The notes below the pieces were generated by a model. That model was not told the origin of the DNA and ran no database searches. It saw nothing but the letters and a program-made list of their open reading frames with translations. Made by a program: the position numbers and the translations under genes. A stretch of 64,000 bases of DNA from Amoebidium appalachense. Lineage: Eukaryota > Ichthyosporea. The stretch's first letter is position 1, and each line of letters starts with the position of its first letter. This document shows positions 39,734-64,000 of the stretch, in pieces. The stretch is from positions 2,232,001 through 2,296,000 of the forward strand of contig CAVNZM010000002.1 in NCBI GenBank assembly GCA_963693365.1, given 5' to 3'.

Positions 39734-42700
39734 ATGCTGAGCTCTAAAGAAGCAGTCGTTCAGGATTCGGAATCGTTCGGCACCCCTGAATTTATAGAAG
39801 AATTAAAAGCGGAATGGAATATGAATCCATCGCAAAAGGCAATAGTTCTTTCCATTGTATGTGCTAGTGTAACCATACAATGCCTAGTTACAGCCATTTA
39901 TATCCTCCGACGAAAACACCACCCAATTGCCGCCCACTCCCCTGCGTGCGTCATTGTCAGCTCCTTTTGTTGTATTTTATCTTCAATTTTTGCGGGACTT
40001 ATTTGTTGGTGCCGAGCAAGCAGTGGTGGGTGGTACATCTGCTTATTCAGAGGGTTGCATGTGACTGCCGAAGTTGTCGGTGCTGGCAGCACGGTGGTTC
40101 GGTTCTGGAGGCTCTACCTGTCTTACTACCTAAAGCACGGCATTGTGGACGAAGTTACTGCAAGCAGGATGGTAAGTATTATTAGTGCGACTCACTAAAT
40201 ACGTATACGCATATATTTAACATGCATGGGTTTATCTCTTTTAGGCAGCCTATTGATTGGCTTTTGTTTATAAAGAGAGGTTCGTTAGACCATTTTCTCG
40301 TTTTTATCCGTAGTTGGTGACTTTCGGAGACTTATTTTTTGGCATTTTTGGTTGGCATAGCTATAGCAGCACGAAGGCTGTTTCCTGGATGGGGACTTAC
40401 ATGCCGCTAGGATTTCGGGGATGAACATTCCAAAGCCATAGATAGGTCGTGGTGCAGGTTGGTGGTGACGGGGGGAAGGGGGATGGGGGTTGCGGGGGCT
40501 TGGGGGTGGGTGTGGGGGCCCGGGGATGGGTGGGTGGGGGGAGGGGGTGCTTTTTCTCCACACCGCTGCACCGATCTGCACTCCATAGATAGTATACACA
40601 TGCCGTCGCACAGTGGCATGCACACTCTTTTTTCCCTCGTTGATGTATCTGAATTTGCGCTAACCCGCCCAACGCACATTCATCCAGCACTGCTTGGGCA
40701 CCAGCAAGGCATACACGTGGCGCCACATGCCCCTCGGTGTAATATTGGCACGGTGGTTCTTCGAATTGGCCCTGCCTAGTCAGGCGGGCTTCTATTTGGT
40801 GTTTTTTTGGATCTCCTCGCCCACAATTCTTGGGTATAACGTCCTTCTCGTCCTCACTTCCCTCCCAGGCCCGGTTCCCCCCCCCCCTCCCCCCCTCCCC
40901 CCCCCCCCCCCCCGCGCCCCCTCCCCCCCCCACACCCTCTCCCTAAACCCCCCCCCCACCCCCCCCCCCTCCCACCTTGCCCTGCCCCCTCCGCAAAAAA
41001 AGGAAAAACGGGTGAAAGGAAAGGAATGACACGCACACTCACACCCACAACACTTTATCTACCTCACACCCCCGGACCACAAGCACAAGCACAGTAATGA
41101 ACTTTTATTTAAAACCTTAGAGTCGATACCAACCCCTCACATGTTACCACATCTGCCCCCACACAGGAAAGAGAGCTATTCGCACAAGGCCGACCACACC
41201 CATCCTATCATCTCTGCAACCCTCTCCGTAACCAACGTTCTATTAACGGCTACTCTCGTCGTATTAGGCCTTCTGATTCATCGTATAACGACACGATATG
41301 ATTCGCTGCATATCACGTGGCAACTATGGGGTACAGCAGCGTGCAACACCATAACTGGAATCCCCTTCTTCCTATTCACCATTACGCCTATCTTTAGAGA
41401 GAAGCTGGAGCAAATCACGCGTTTCGACGTTCAATTCATCTTGGCCGAGTCCATGTACAGCAGCATGTTTGCATTTCTCACACTCTGGCCGGTGGTTGAT
41501 TCCTTTAGGTGAGAAGCCCCTCCCCCCCCCCTCCCCCCCCCCCCCCCCCCCCCTCTCTCCGCGCTCCACCCGCTTCCCCCCCCCCCCCCCCCCCCCCCCT
41601 ACCCAAACAACAACCCTCCTCTTTTTGGCATTTCTCACACTCTGGCCGGTGGTTAAATCCTTTAGGTGAGAAGCCCCTCCCCCCCCCCCCCCCTCCCCCC
41701 CCCCCCCTCCTCCCCTCCCAACCCTCCTCTTTCTACCCCCTCTTCACCCCCCCCCCCCCTCGTACCCATCCCTCAACCTGAGCTCCAACCCTAACTGGAA
41801 CCTACTCCCAATATCAGGATTAAACTTGCATTCTTTTTATCCCCCCCCCCCCCCCCCTCTCCCCCCTCTCCCCCCCCCCCCCCATCCCCCCATGTTTTTC
41901 CCCTTCACTGGGAATCTTTAGCTTCTGTATCTGCTTCTCCTTCTCCCATTTCTTTTTCCTTTTCTCGTCTTTTTCTATATATTTTTTTTCTTTCTTTTTC
42001 CTTTTTGATTCAAATTTCTTAGGCTTTTTCTTCTTCTTCTTCTTCTTCTTTTTTTGTGCGTGTGTGTGGGGGGGGTGGGGGGAGGGGGGGAGGGGGGGGA
42101 GGGGGGGAGGGGGGGGGGGGGAGGGGGGGGGGGGGGGGGGGGGTAAGCACATGGCAGTCCATCGAGAGTAAAAACACGTAGAGGTACGGGGCGACGATGA
42201 GACATCTAAAAGTGGGTGGTGGTGTTCCTGAAGAAGGTTGGGGGAGGGGGGAGGGGGGGGGGGGGGGGGGAAGGGTGCCGTAAAGGATAAAAATTGAAGC
42301 CTTATAAAGTAGGACCCCTAACACTCAAGATTGTGTTCTATTGTACATGTTCAGTTCGGGCCAAAATAACACGCCTGAAAAACGTTCATGAATCGAAGTC
42401 GACATTTCCGGTTCTCAAGATCTAGTAACGTTATAACCGGTTGTTTTTATTTGATAATGCAGGAATCAGAAGAGGCGCACACACAGGGAATCTGTTGGGC
42501 CTCAAGCCTCAGCCATGGACCGAGCCACAGATTTGCAGCGCATATTCGACCTCACGATGGCATCCACCACATCACGACAGGAGTTCAGGAGGTTCCTGCA
42601 GGACGAATTTAGTGTGGTACGTGGCCTGAAACCGTGTTGGTCTAGTTTCTGTGTTTAGGGTTTGAATTTATGTGAGGAGGGTACCCCTCCCCCCATCCAC

Positions 42701-43967
42701 CCACACACCCACCCCCCCCCCCCCCCCCCCCCCCCCCTCACCGTGATTCCTAATCTCGTTCTCCTCTCGTTACTTGAAGTGTGTTTTGGTGGGGAAGGGG
42801 ACCCTAGGGGAAAGGGGATGGGAAACGGGGGGAGGGGGGAGGGGGGGGAGGGGGGGGGGAGGTGGTCCAAGGATTTGGCGGGTTGGTTTTGGGGGGGAGG
42901 GGGGGGGGGAAGGGGGGAGGAGAGGGGGAAGGGGGGAGGGGGGCCCGTGGGGAGAGAAGGGGGATGAGGGGGAGGAAGGGGGCCGGGGGCTGTACAGGAA
43001 GGATCAAAGGTCGAGAAAGGGACCAAGGGAGTTACTCACTAATCTACATCCCTGGGTATCAAACCCACAGGAAAACCTTTTGTTTTGGGAAGCGGTTGAA
43101 AGCTTCCGCCTTCAAGCGTCAGCAAATTTAACGGGTCCGAGATATATCAATGACTCTGCACCATCCAATACTCACTCCCCAGAAATACAGCAATTTCGTT
43201 TGATTTCAAACCCTTTCAGATTGCGATCTTCCGCTTCCGAGTTTTCTGTTACTACCCCCACTGGAGACACCTCACAAGCAACCATAGAAGAAAGCGGCGA
43301 AAACATAAATCGGTCAGAGGTGAACAAACAAACGCTGAATCACGTCGCTGCAATGGCTTTTAGGCTTTACCACACGTTTATGACCCGCGATAGCCTCTAT
43401 CAGGTCAACCTACCAGATGACCTCATAGCTGCAATCGAGGATCGTCTGAAACTACTCGTGAAGCAGATACATGGGGGCGAAGACGTAGTGGATGACGAAT
43501 TTTCGATCAATTATCTGAACGAATCGCAAACATCGCTTTTGCCCGATCTGTCACCGGGATCAAGCATCGTCTTGGCAAGAAGAGACACCCAGGATTCCAT
43601 TTTGGACAACGGAGGGCCCGAGTTGAAAGAGGTTGAGAAGGGGATGGAAAAAGGTAATCCCGAAAACAGGCAAAAGGCTGAAACGACAGCGATCTGGGCA
43701 GGCGATTCTAAAAGTGTTTCGAGTAATCTTGTTGGAAAACAGCAAGGTGGTACGACTATTCATGTTAATGGGTGCGAGCCCAGTGAGAATGAAATCACAA
43801 ACACACAAGCAAACGACACGTGCACACATGTAGGTTTAGATCTTCGGCAAAATACTGATGGCTCAATACAGTTTACCGAGTGGGAGTGCATATTTGATGA
43901 GGCGCAGGGCCAAGTGTACACCTTGATGATGCTGGATTCATTTCAGAGATTCTTGGATAGCCATTAA
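39734..43967 (+). CDS. Seven-transmembrane receptor with C-terminal RGS domain, copy 1
   Basis: This is a receptor-type RGS protein, the domain order of Arabidopsis RGS1 and of fungal and amoebal 7TM-RGS proteins: a membrane sensor carrying its own G-alpha GTPase-activating domain. Five exons code for 658 residues. Seven hydrophobic segments are visible: residues about 36-58, 70-92 and 103-125 (exon 1), one in exon 2, and three in exon 3 ending LTLWPVVDSF. A basic link follows. The RGS domain begins TDLQRIFDLTMASTTSRQEF and has the diagnostic ENLLFWEAVESF across the exon 4/5 junction. It continues with AFRLYHTFMTRDSLYQVNLP and ends FDEAQGQVYTLMMLDSFQRF. Two low-complexity insertions (about 70 and 145 residues) interrupt the RGS fold. 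The stop codon overlaps an AATAAA signal. Copy 2 lies 4.2 kb downstream on the same strand. Confidence 0.93.
39734..43967 (+). other. Exon map of 7TM-RGS copy 1
   Basis: Exons: 39734-40171, 40688-40833, 41167-41508, 42463-42616, 43071-43967. Phases at exon ends are 0, 2, 2, 0, then stop. Exons 2 and 3 have exactly the lengths found in copy 2 (146 and 342 nt). Confidence 0.92.
41471..41685 (+). repeat. Duplicated exon end with its splice donor
   Basis: The last 38 nt of exon 3, its GTGAGA donor and the start of the C-rich intron (41471-41528) are repeated at 41628-41685. The only substitutions seen change GATT to AAAT, that is VVDSF to VVKSF. The repeat lies inside intron 3, 157 nt downstream. 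Copy 2 of the gene lacks it. Reading through to the second donor would meet a stop at the first one (TGA). Confidence 0.9.
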
Positions 43968-43971
43968 TAAA
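43966..43971 (+). promoter_or_regulatory. Polyadenylation signal overlapping the stop codon
   Basis: AATAAA starts at the second base of the TAA stop of 7TM-RGS copy 1, implying a very short 3' UTR if used. Confidence 0.5.
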
Positions 43972-44330
43972 GGTTGTTAGAGACTTTTAGAGCACGCCGC
44001 TCTTAGAGATGGTTGGCAGTAATGTGCAAAAATCACATGGAAAATGCTTTGCTCAATAGAGTTGCTATAATGATGTGCAATTTCGGTTCTTCTGTTCAAA
44101 ATGGGGTTTACCGTGTATTGCAGTTTTTTTTTTTGTTGTATAACCAGTTATCGCATAGTTAGTGTATCAACCGATCCGGGGTTCCTGTATTTCTTATCAT
44201 TCTACTGATACTGTGAGCAACAACATCATGTGTGGGTGACAAGGAAGTCAATGAATGCTACCCAGAGTAGGAGTCACTGCAGATGTCTTGAGCTCCGAGG
44301 TGAGTGGGTGGCTCCCGGGGCTCCGGGGCT

Positions 44331-44365
<35 letters not shown>

Positions 44366-44718
44366 AGACCGAATCGGAGGGGGGAGGAGGGGGGGTGTGT
44401 GTTTAAAGAAGCCGCTGTGCACAAGGTTGTTGTTATAGCAGTTGGTCTTTAAACCAGTTGGTTGTGCCGGTGGTTGGGGGGAAGGGGGGAGGCAGGAGCC
44501 CCCCCGGCGGGGAGGGGAGGGGGGAGGGGGAGGGGGGGGGGGGGGTAATCCGGAGGGAGGGGGGGGGGGGGGGGGGGGCTGTAGGGGGCAATAAAGCACA
44601 CCTTTGGCAAAAGGGTGGAGAGGTGGGGAGAAAGAAAGTTCACCTCGGGGTTGGAGGGAATTGGCGCGGGAATCCCAGGGAGAGTGAGCCTCGTATGTGT
44701 GTGTGTGTGTGGAGGGAG

Positions 44719-44764
<46 letters not shown>

Positions 44765-45052
44765 GCGGAGGGCCACCATCCACCTGTGCTGAACTAATAA
44801 TAGTATTCGATTTTCTTGCTATCATTGTGTGCCGATATTTTCAATGATTTCGTCTATATATATAAATTTGAACGATGAGAGCTCGTGGTAGCAATGCCCG
44901 CATACATATTTGTAGATGTTTGGGTAGAGAGTGCAGGAGCATGGTGACTCGGAGTCAGTTGGGGAGGGATGGAAAGAAAGACAGATGTAGAAAGATGGAG
45001 ATCGATAGACCTGGGAGAGTTGCGGGAGACAGTGGGGGGGGGGGGGGGGGGG
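43968..45052. other. Spacer 3' of 7TM-RGS copy 1
   Basis: About 350 bp of unique sequence, then G runs (about 44333-44364, 44526-44578 and 44720-44763) mixed with GGGA. No exon was found. It ends in the poly-G tract that the LTR element entered. Confidence 0.65.
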
Positions 45053-45057
45053 GGGGT

Positions 45058-45524
45058 TGTTGGAAGTAGAGTCCGCTGTGACTAGGGTCGTCGTGGCGCG
45101 CTTGGGCGCTGACCCGTTTTTTACTGCTTTCAGTGTGTTAACTCCATGACTGAACTCCATGAATAACTCCATCACTGAACTCCATGACTAACTCCATGAC
45201 TGAACTCCATGACTGAACTCCATGACTTAACTCCATGACTGAACTCCATTTCTGCACCTGGCAGAGCCGTGGTTTATATACCCGTGGGGCAGCAGTCTGG
45301 AATGTAATCCGGATGCCAGGCGCTAATCGGATTGGTTACTTTCATTTAGAGATCTCTGGGACCAGTGAACCAATCGTTTGCAGTCAAAACACAATTGGCA
45401 ACATTCCTCAACTATGCAGATGTGCATGTGGTGATCGAGTGTCAGCGTGTGTCTGTGTACACGGAACCAATTGTAAAGCTAACATACACATATTGTGGAG
45501 TGAGCGTAAGTCTGCACTCCAACA
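45058..45524 (-). repeat. 3' LTR of the TRIM element
   Basis: 467 bp with 5-6 bp inverted ends. It contains tandem CTCCATGACTGAA units (about 45144-45250) and, on the minus strand, a TATA-like GTATATAAAC at 45272-45281. Confidence 0.93.
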
Positions 45525-45826
45525 CCCCTACCCAATTGGAGAAGTGTACACACCACTAGAGAAGAGAGAGTGAGTGTGGCTACTTGCAGGGTAGACCGGG
45601 GTGTGCATTCCACTGTGGTGCTTGCCCCGCCAATGAAGTGGAATACTTGACGTTGATGTCGCAGGCTGCTGCGGATGGAGTTTGTGGAAGCGAAAGTCTC
45701 TACTTCACGGAAATACGCTCGCGGGTGTAGGGTACAGCCTAGAAGTCGGGTTCTGGCTCCTCCGTTCAAGGCGTCGTAGGGGACGTGAAGTTAGAGGCCG
45801 CGGTGTCGTGTCTGGGCCCATAACCC

Positions 45827-46293
45827 TGTTGGAAGTAGAGTCCGCTGTGACTAGGGTCGTCGTGGCGCGCTTGGGCGCTGACCCGTTTTTTACTGCTTTC
45901 AGTGTGTTAACTCCATGACTGAACTCCATGAATAACTCCATCACTGAACTCCATGACTAACTCCATGACTGAACTCCATGACTGAACTCCATGACTTAAC
46001 TCCATGACTGAACTCCATTTCTGCACCTGGCAGAGCCGTGGTTTATATACCCGTGGGGCAGCAGTCTGGAATGTAATCCGGATGCCAGGCGCTAATCGGA
46101 TTGGTTACTTTCATTTAGAGATCTCTGGGACCAGTGAACCAATCGTTTGCAGTCAAAACACAATTGGCAACATTCCTCAACTATGCAGATGTGCATGTGG
46201 TGATCGAGTGTCAGCGTGTGTCTGTGTACACGGAACCAATTGTAAAGCTAACATACACATATTGTGGAGTGAGCGTAAGTCTGCACTCCAACA
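45827..46293 (-). repeat. 5' LTR of the TRIM element
   Basis: The second copy, offset by exactly 769 bp from the first. In minus orientation it is the upstream LTR. The TATA-like GTATATAAAC at 46041-46050 would be the element's promoter. Confidence 0.93.
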
Positions 46294-46298
46294 GGGGT

Positions 46299-46616
46299 TT
46301 GATAGAATGAAAGATGAGATGGAGAGAGAGAGAGAGAGGAGAGAAAAATGGCGAAAGAGAGATGCCGGGGTGCAAATATTTTACATGGTGCTGATTACAG
46401 CTCAGAACCCTTGATATCACAGCAGGGGGGTGGAGAAAAAATTGAGATAGAGAAGACAGAGAAAGTGGGAGGGTGGAGAGAGAAAGGGGGAGGAGGGAGA
46501 GAGAGGGGGGGGAGGGGGGGGGGGGGGGAGAAAGAGGGAGGGATGGAGAGAGAAGAGAGGGAGAGAGAGGGAGAGAGGAAGAGGGAGAAGGAGAGGGAGA
46601 GGGGGGGGGGGGGGGG

Positions 46617-46649
<33 letters not shown>

Positions 46650-46650
46650 G

Positions 46651-46747
<97 letters not shown>

Positions 46748-46780
46748 AGTGATAATGAAAGCGAGATAGATAGATAGATA

Positions 46781-46812
<32 letters not shown>

Positions 46813-47019
46813 GCTCGAGAGAGTGAGAAAGAAATGGAGGGAGGGAGGGGGGGGGGGGGGGAGGGGGGGGAGAGAGAGAGAAAGGGAGAAAGAGTGAGAG
46901 AGAGTGAGAGAGACCTAGAGGGAGGGTGGAGGGGGAGGGGGGGGGGGGAGGGAGGGGGAAAGAAGTTTTAGAGAAACGAGAAGCTTGCAGACAAAAAAAA
47001 AAAAGGAATAAACAACCAT

Positions 47020-47068
<49 letters not shown>

Positions 47069-48188
47069 CGCCAAAAAAAAAAACGACCGCCCCAACCTTC
47101 CCCCCTTCCCAAATGGATCATATATTAAAGATAAAAGTGGAGATAAAGCACGTAATAAAAATCGAGAAGGGTAAACAGGTGTTTCCTGAAATGTTTGCTC
47201 GCTCACATGCCATCTAACTATGCTCTCCCGTTCTAGGAATCGCACCTTCCCACCGTGTGTAAACCCCGCAGTGAGTCTCGCACCACTTCTGACGGTCTAC
47301 TAAATTGCTCTTATAACACCCAACCAAATTGCTCTATTGTAAGAATGTGTGTGATTGGTTAAAAACGCATCACATTTTTATCCCTTTCTGCTTTTTGATT
47401 GGAAAGATTTCAAAATAGATTGCTATATGTGATACATATAGATCTATGCGTGGCTCTGATTGGATGGATATTCTTCAGGTTTTGACGCCACGGCTGGCGG
47501 CGGGCCCAGGCCGGGCTGCGAGCCGAGCTCGAGTCACACTATGTACACGCAGCTCAAGGGAGTGCGTAAAACATGCACAAACCGGCAAAGACGCCAAATG
47601 GGCAGTGAGCAGCTTTTCGCTACAACATTTTGTTGACGCGCACGATATTCATCTCCATGGCCATGTATATACACATCGACACTTCGGCATGTCCAGTTTG
47701 TTCTTACTCATTTTTCCTTCACCAAGCTCCTTGGTCACGCCTTTCCGCAGATGGGACCATGCTGGACCAACCTGACGGTGTAGCACAATATTAATTGAGT
47801 TTACTTTAATTTGTTTCTCTAGACACGCAGTATTGTGGATATCTATCAATCGATTCCAAAGGTTCTTCGCATGCGGGCCAAGGGGCAGCAGGCAGTAGTC
47901 AACTGTTCAGAAAATTAAAATAAGTCGAATGACAACTGTATTACGGTAACGCAATACCCCAAGCTCGTTTCATTTTTCAAGCCCTCCTGAGTATATGTAC
48001 TCGTAGAAGTCGACTCTTTTTTATCCAAAGTAAATTGACAACAGCACTGTGTAAACGATTTACTAAGCCATCGTATCTTTAAGCTTTCGAGGAGTCTGAC
48101 GCTGCACACACATCTTCCCAGCTTATTTTTTTTTTCACAATGCGAACACACTAGTATCACAACTCAGTCTAGTTAAACGTTGGTGAAA
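46299..48188. other. Intergenic region upstream of 7TM-RGS copy 2
   Basis: Purine-rich (GA)n and G runs occupy about 46318-46970, and a C run of about 46 nt sits at 47021-47066. The last kilobase is unique sequence and probably includes the promoter of the gene at 48189. It holds several ATTGG boxes and, near 47352, a weak copy of the motif found upstream of the other two RGS genes. No exon was found. Confidence 0.6.
46610..46742. repeat. (GA)n microsatellite
   Basis: About 130 bp, mostly pure (GA)n, with a few GGGA units at the start. Confidence 0.95.
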
Positions 48189-52617
<4,429 letters not shown>

Positions 52618-53105
52618 TGCCTGGGACATTGTTCCCAGACGGTTTGGTGTTCTTGTGTTTTAAATTTGGCAATAATTAGTCTGAGAGCTTGTAGTGCTAA
52701 CGGTTAGTATTGTTGCCGCTAACTTTAGTGCTCTTTGATACGCAATGTAGTATACGTAAGTGACCGATGCCCATGGACTTGGGTGGTTTAGCCTGGTAGA
52801 GCTTCGGAATCTCAAGAGGAAAGGGCCTTTACTTTGCCAAGAGTTTCAAAGTGATCCCCTTTTTTTTAGCATACTGAATAATATACATTGGTCATAAGTT
52901 CATGTATAATCCTAACGAACGATACGTTGATTCTGATATGCTCTTACGTTCATGGAAATGAAACGTCGATCCGGCCATTCATATACAGTTCATGTACTAC
53001 CAGTCTGAAGGCTATCTAACATAGCTGCTGTTTCAGGACGGCGCCCCAAGCGTGTGGAACGGGGAGATTTGCTGTGTATGTGTGTGTGTAGGGGGAAGGG
53101 CCGCG

Positions 53106-53141
<36 letters not shown>

Positions 53142-53842
53142 GGGAAGATGGGGTGTAGGGGGAGGGGGGCTTGGAGAGGGTTACAACAAGTGAGAAAGGA
53201 GGGGATGGCGGGAAGCGGGATGAGGGGGTGTTCATGAAGCTCGGATCTAAAAAATTCTCTGCCTTTCTTCATTCCTCACTTTTTTTGATTCATTCTTTTT
53301 TTGTCACATCTTCCGTCTCATGAGCCCCCTCCCCCCCCCCCCCCCCCCCCCCTCCCCCGGAACGCCCCCCTCCCCCCTCCCTCTCTCCCTCACCTCCCCC
53401 CCCCTCACATAGTGCTACAACTACAGCTGCAGACATCGACAGCACATGTCTCTCTAATAACACAACACCACGACTTATGTATGTAGCGTGCACACTTGTT
53501 CACGAATGCATACCCTCACATGCACGCATGTGTACCTCACGGCTCCTGCATGGACGTCATTATCCACATGCACATTTTAGTAAAGAAAGACAAACTGATC
53601 ATCCACAAAAATTCACTCACACACACTACCACATGCGTACACCTGCCCCTCCCCCTCCCCCCCCCCCCACACACCATACACACATACGTGCGTGCGCAGC
53701 CACGCACGTACAACTGCAAACAGCACATGCACACACAAAACGCAAACGCAAACGCACATATACACACGCACGCGCACGCACACACGCGCACGCGTGTGCG
53801 TGCACAAACATACACATGCACACACGCACACACGCACACAGT

Positions 53843-53873
<31 letters not shown>

Positions 53874-54711
53874 GGGAGAAATATTGGTGACACCAGGCTG
53901 ACTCACATACAAGAACCTCGGGAGTAAAAGTGAACAATACCGAGTGTGATACAAGAAAAGTTAAAAATAGTTAATTCATTCAGTATTTTATGTGCCCACA
54001 AATCGCCCAACAAGCAGTATAACAACAGTTTTAAAGATTATCTTTTTGCCGATCAGATTCGTGAGCCACCTACACTGTTTGAAAGCATGCCCGGGGCAGG
54101 CTCCCAGTCTGCCCAGTTTTCACCTTAATAGAAAGGTTCACTCACAGTCCGAGTCGTTTTTGCTTCCGAAACACTACCACCCTTTCCAGCCTGTCTCCTT
54201 CTTTCGCCGTTCATTCTTTGCTCGCATCTTCCTTCTGGTTCTAATCGCTGACCCCCCTCCCCCCCCTCCTCCCTCCCCCCCCTCCCCCCCCACCCTCCCC
54301 CCCCCCCCCCCCCCCCCCCCGCCCTTCCTCCTGCCCCCATCTTTAATAGCTCCCCCCCCTCCCCCCCCCTGTCCTTCTTGCTAATCCCCTACCCCCCTCT
54401 CCGCAACACACATACACTCCTCCCCCCCCCCCCCCCCCGTCCCCCCCCCCTGCCCCCCCTTCCCCCCCCCCCCCCCCCCCCTGCTCCCCCTTTTTCCCCT
54501 CCCTGCTCTCCCTGCTTCCCTTCCCAAGAGGATTCGTGCTGTCCACAACGCTTCTTCGTACAATAATTTCTACTGTTTTGTGCCTTAGTGTTGTCCTCCA
54601 GGAATAACACTGCCACCACACGTGTACAGCCTTCCTCACACATGGCCATGGCAAGCTGGTGGAAAGATCTCTACTAACGGGCAAATGAATAGGGATGGGC
54701 AGGACATCACC

Positions 54712-54768
<57 letters not shown>

Positions 54769-55202
54769 GGGGGGTGGGGGGGGGAGGCTGTGGAAGGGGA
54801 AGAGAGGGTGAAATAGGGAAGATAACTAAAGGTTTCTCGTTTTATTCGTTTGACTCAACCAACCTGCTCTCATTTGCTTCTCCATCCCCCTCCCCCCCCC
54901 TCCCCCCTTCCCCCCCTCCCCCCTCCCCCCACCCCCCTTTCCCCCCCTCCTCCCCGCGTTACCCTTCCCACAGAGTTTCTCGAGTCTGCCTCCTGTTTTC
55001 TTTATGTGCCCCTATCCCCCCCAGCCCCCCTCCCCCTTCCCCCTCCCCGGCCACGAAACCCTGCCTACTTCCTCCCGCCCCCACCACCTCCCCCCCCCCC
55101 CCCCCCCCTTAAACCCCACCAAACCTACCAGCTTCCATGCTGCAGCGCTCTTTTCTTCTCGTGCAGTTGTGTGTGAGGCCCAGCCTGCTGTGTGCTCGCA
55201 CC
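52618..55202. other. Intergenic region between 7TM-RGS copy 2 and Pol beta
   Basis: Unique sequence to about 53080, then a G run (53108-53141), C-rich blocks (53329-53405 and 54250-54490), CACG repeats (53660-53840), a G run of about 55 nt (54713-54767) and CT/C-rich sequence to the Pol beta start. No exon was found. Confidence 0.65.
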
Positions 55203-63397
<8,195 letters not shown>

Positions 63398-63583
63398 GTG
63401 GCTTTTCCCCATTGGATGAAAATCACCCGGGGTCATGGATGGCTATGCATCAGCGCTGGCCTTTTTTTTCACTTAACACTTTTCTTTTTTTGTGTTTTTT
63501 CTCCTACTTTTCTTTATCTCTTTTCTTTTTCTTTTTTTTTTTCTTTTATTTTTTTTTTTTATTTTTATTTTTTTTTTTTGGGT

Positions 63584-63622
<39 letters not shown>

Positions 63623-63815
63623 CTTGATGTGTACTCCCCTCGCAGTGGGGCCTATACCCGACCTACCCACCCACACCCTCATGTCTTTCCTTTTTCGTAT
63701 TCTCTTAATTTTTTGAATCCTCTAAGAGAATTTTCTGTCCTACTTGAGCCGTGATATCAATCACCTTTATCAATTATACAAGGGGTCACGGTTTTCTTCA
63801 GAATCAATTGAGAAG

Positions 63816-63850
<35 letters not shown>

Positions 63851-64000
63851 AAAAAAAACAGTCAAAAGAGAGAAAAAAATATCACAGAATGCGTTGTTAG
63901 GAAAGTTCGGTCCGGAGCCTAGGCCCCAGGAAAACGATTCGTTTTTGGTTAATTTGGTGGTGTGGCCATAATGAGGTGGGCTTTTTTTTTTTTTTTTTTT
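63398..64000. other. 3' flank of Pol beta
   Basis: T-rich sequence, then a T run and G run (about 63557-63622), an A-rich block at 63814-63860 and a T run at the window edge. No further exon was found. Confidence 0.65.

Larger units (their letters stand above)
45058..46293 (-). mobile_element. TRIM-type non-autonomous LTR retrotransposon (copia-like)
   Basis: Two 467-bp direct repeats, identical as far as I can read, flank only 302 bp of internal DNA with no gag or pol frame. Each LTR starts TGTTGG and ends CCAACA. GGGGT lies just outside both ends (45053-45057 and 46294-46298), a 5-bp target-site duplication. Next to one LTR, 45812-45826 reads CTGGGCCCATAACCC, the anticodon arm of eukaryotic initiator tRNA-Met. 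Its complement is the half-tRNA primer-binding site used by Drosophila copia, which fixes the orientation as minus. The other internal end carries GGGTAGGGG (minus strand, 45525-45533), a polypurine tract. This is the structure of a terminal-repeat retrotransposon in miniature. Identical LTRs mean a recent insertion, here into a poly-G tract. Confidence 0.92.

Noticed and set aside
45705-46414. Short frames inside the LTR element
   Set aside because: They are under 140 residues, repeated in both LTRs, with no gag, protease, integrase or RT motif.

Overview
The window is nuclear DNA from an intron-rich eukaryote. Coding exons are short and bounded by GT-AG (once GC-AG) splice sites. About 85% of the sequence is introns and intergenic DNA packed with homopolymers (G or C runs up to about 70 nt), (CA)n, (GA)n and (GGGA)n tracts. 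The organism is probably a unicellular eukaryote. DNA polymerase beta and SCFD2, both close to the animal proteins, occur next to receptor-type 7TM-RGS fusions, which animals lack but fungi, plants, amoebae and other protists have. An ichthyosporean-like relative of animals would fit, but this is inference and no marker settles it.

Layout: (1) 1-8.8 kb is mostly repeats. It holds two weak minus-strand exon candidates at the left edge (one resembling the SAS-6 head domain), a frame-split ORF with a Cys motif (2959-4009) and an orphan 162-residue membrane-anchored ORF (7303-7791). (2) 8866-23911, minus strand, is a complete 19-exon Sec1-family SCFD2 homologue whose exons join in frame to 693 residues. 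(3) 25602-35939, plus strand, is a six-exon gene for a long Ser/Thr-rich protein with a C-terminal RGS domain; every intron is phase 0 and one is GC-AG. (4) 39734-43967 and 48189-52617, plus strand, are tandem paralogues with identical intron positions and phases, each coding for a seven-transmembrane receptor fused to an RGS domain interrupted by two insertions. Between them lies a recent non-autonomous LTR element of the TRIM type (45058-46293), with 467-bp LTRs, a 5-bp target duplication and a copia-style primer site matching the initiator tRNA-Met anticodon arm. (5) 55203-63397, plus strand, is a complete 12-exon DNA polymerase beta gene with lyase and polymerase catalytic residues conserved.

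Three RGS genes lie within 27 kb, which makes this a local G-protein signalling cluster, expanded at least once by tandem duplication. SCFD2 (membrane trafficking) and Pol beta (base-excision repair) have no obvious functional link to it.

The most unusual signal is architectural. Long C runs on the sense strand begin within about 3-20 nt of many 5' splice sites in three unrelated gene families on both strands. (CA)n tracts end at the AG of several 3' splice sites. C-run/A-run compound homopolymers recur in one orientation. Two real exons and the Cys-motif ORF each need a 1-nt change in or beside a homopolymer to stay in frame, which points to assembly error.
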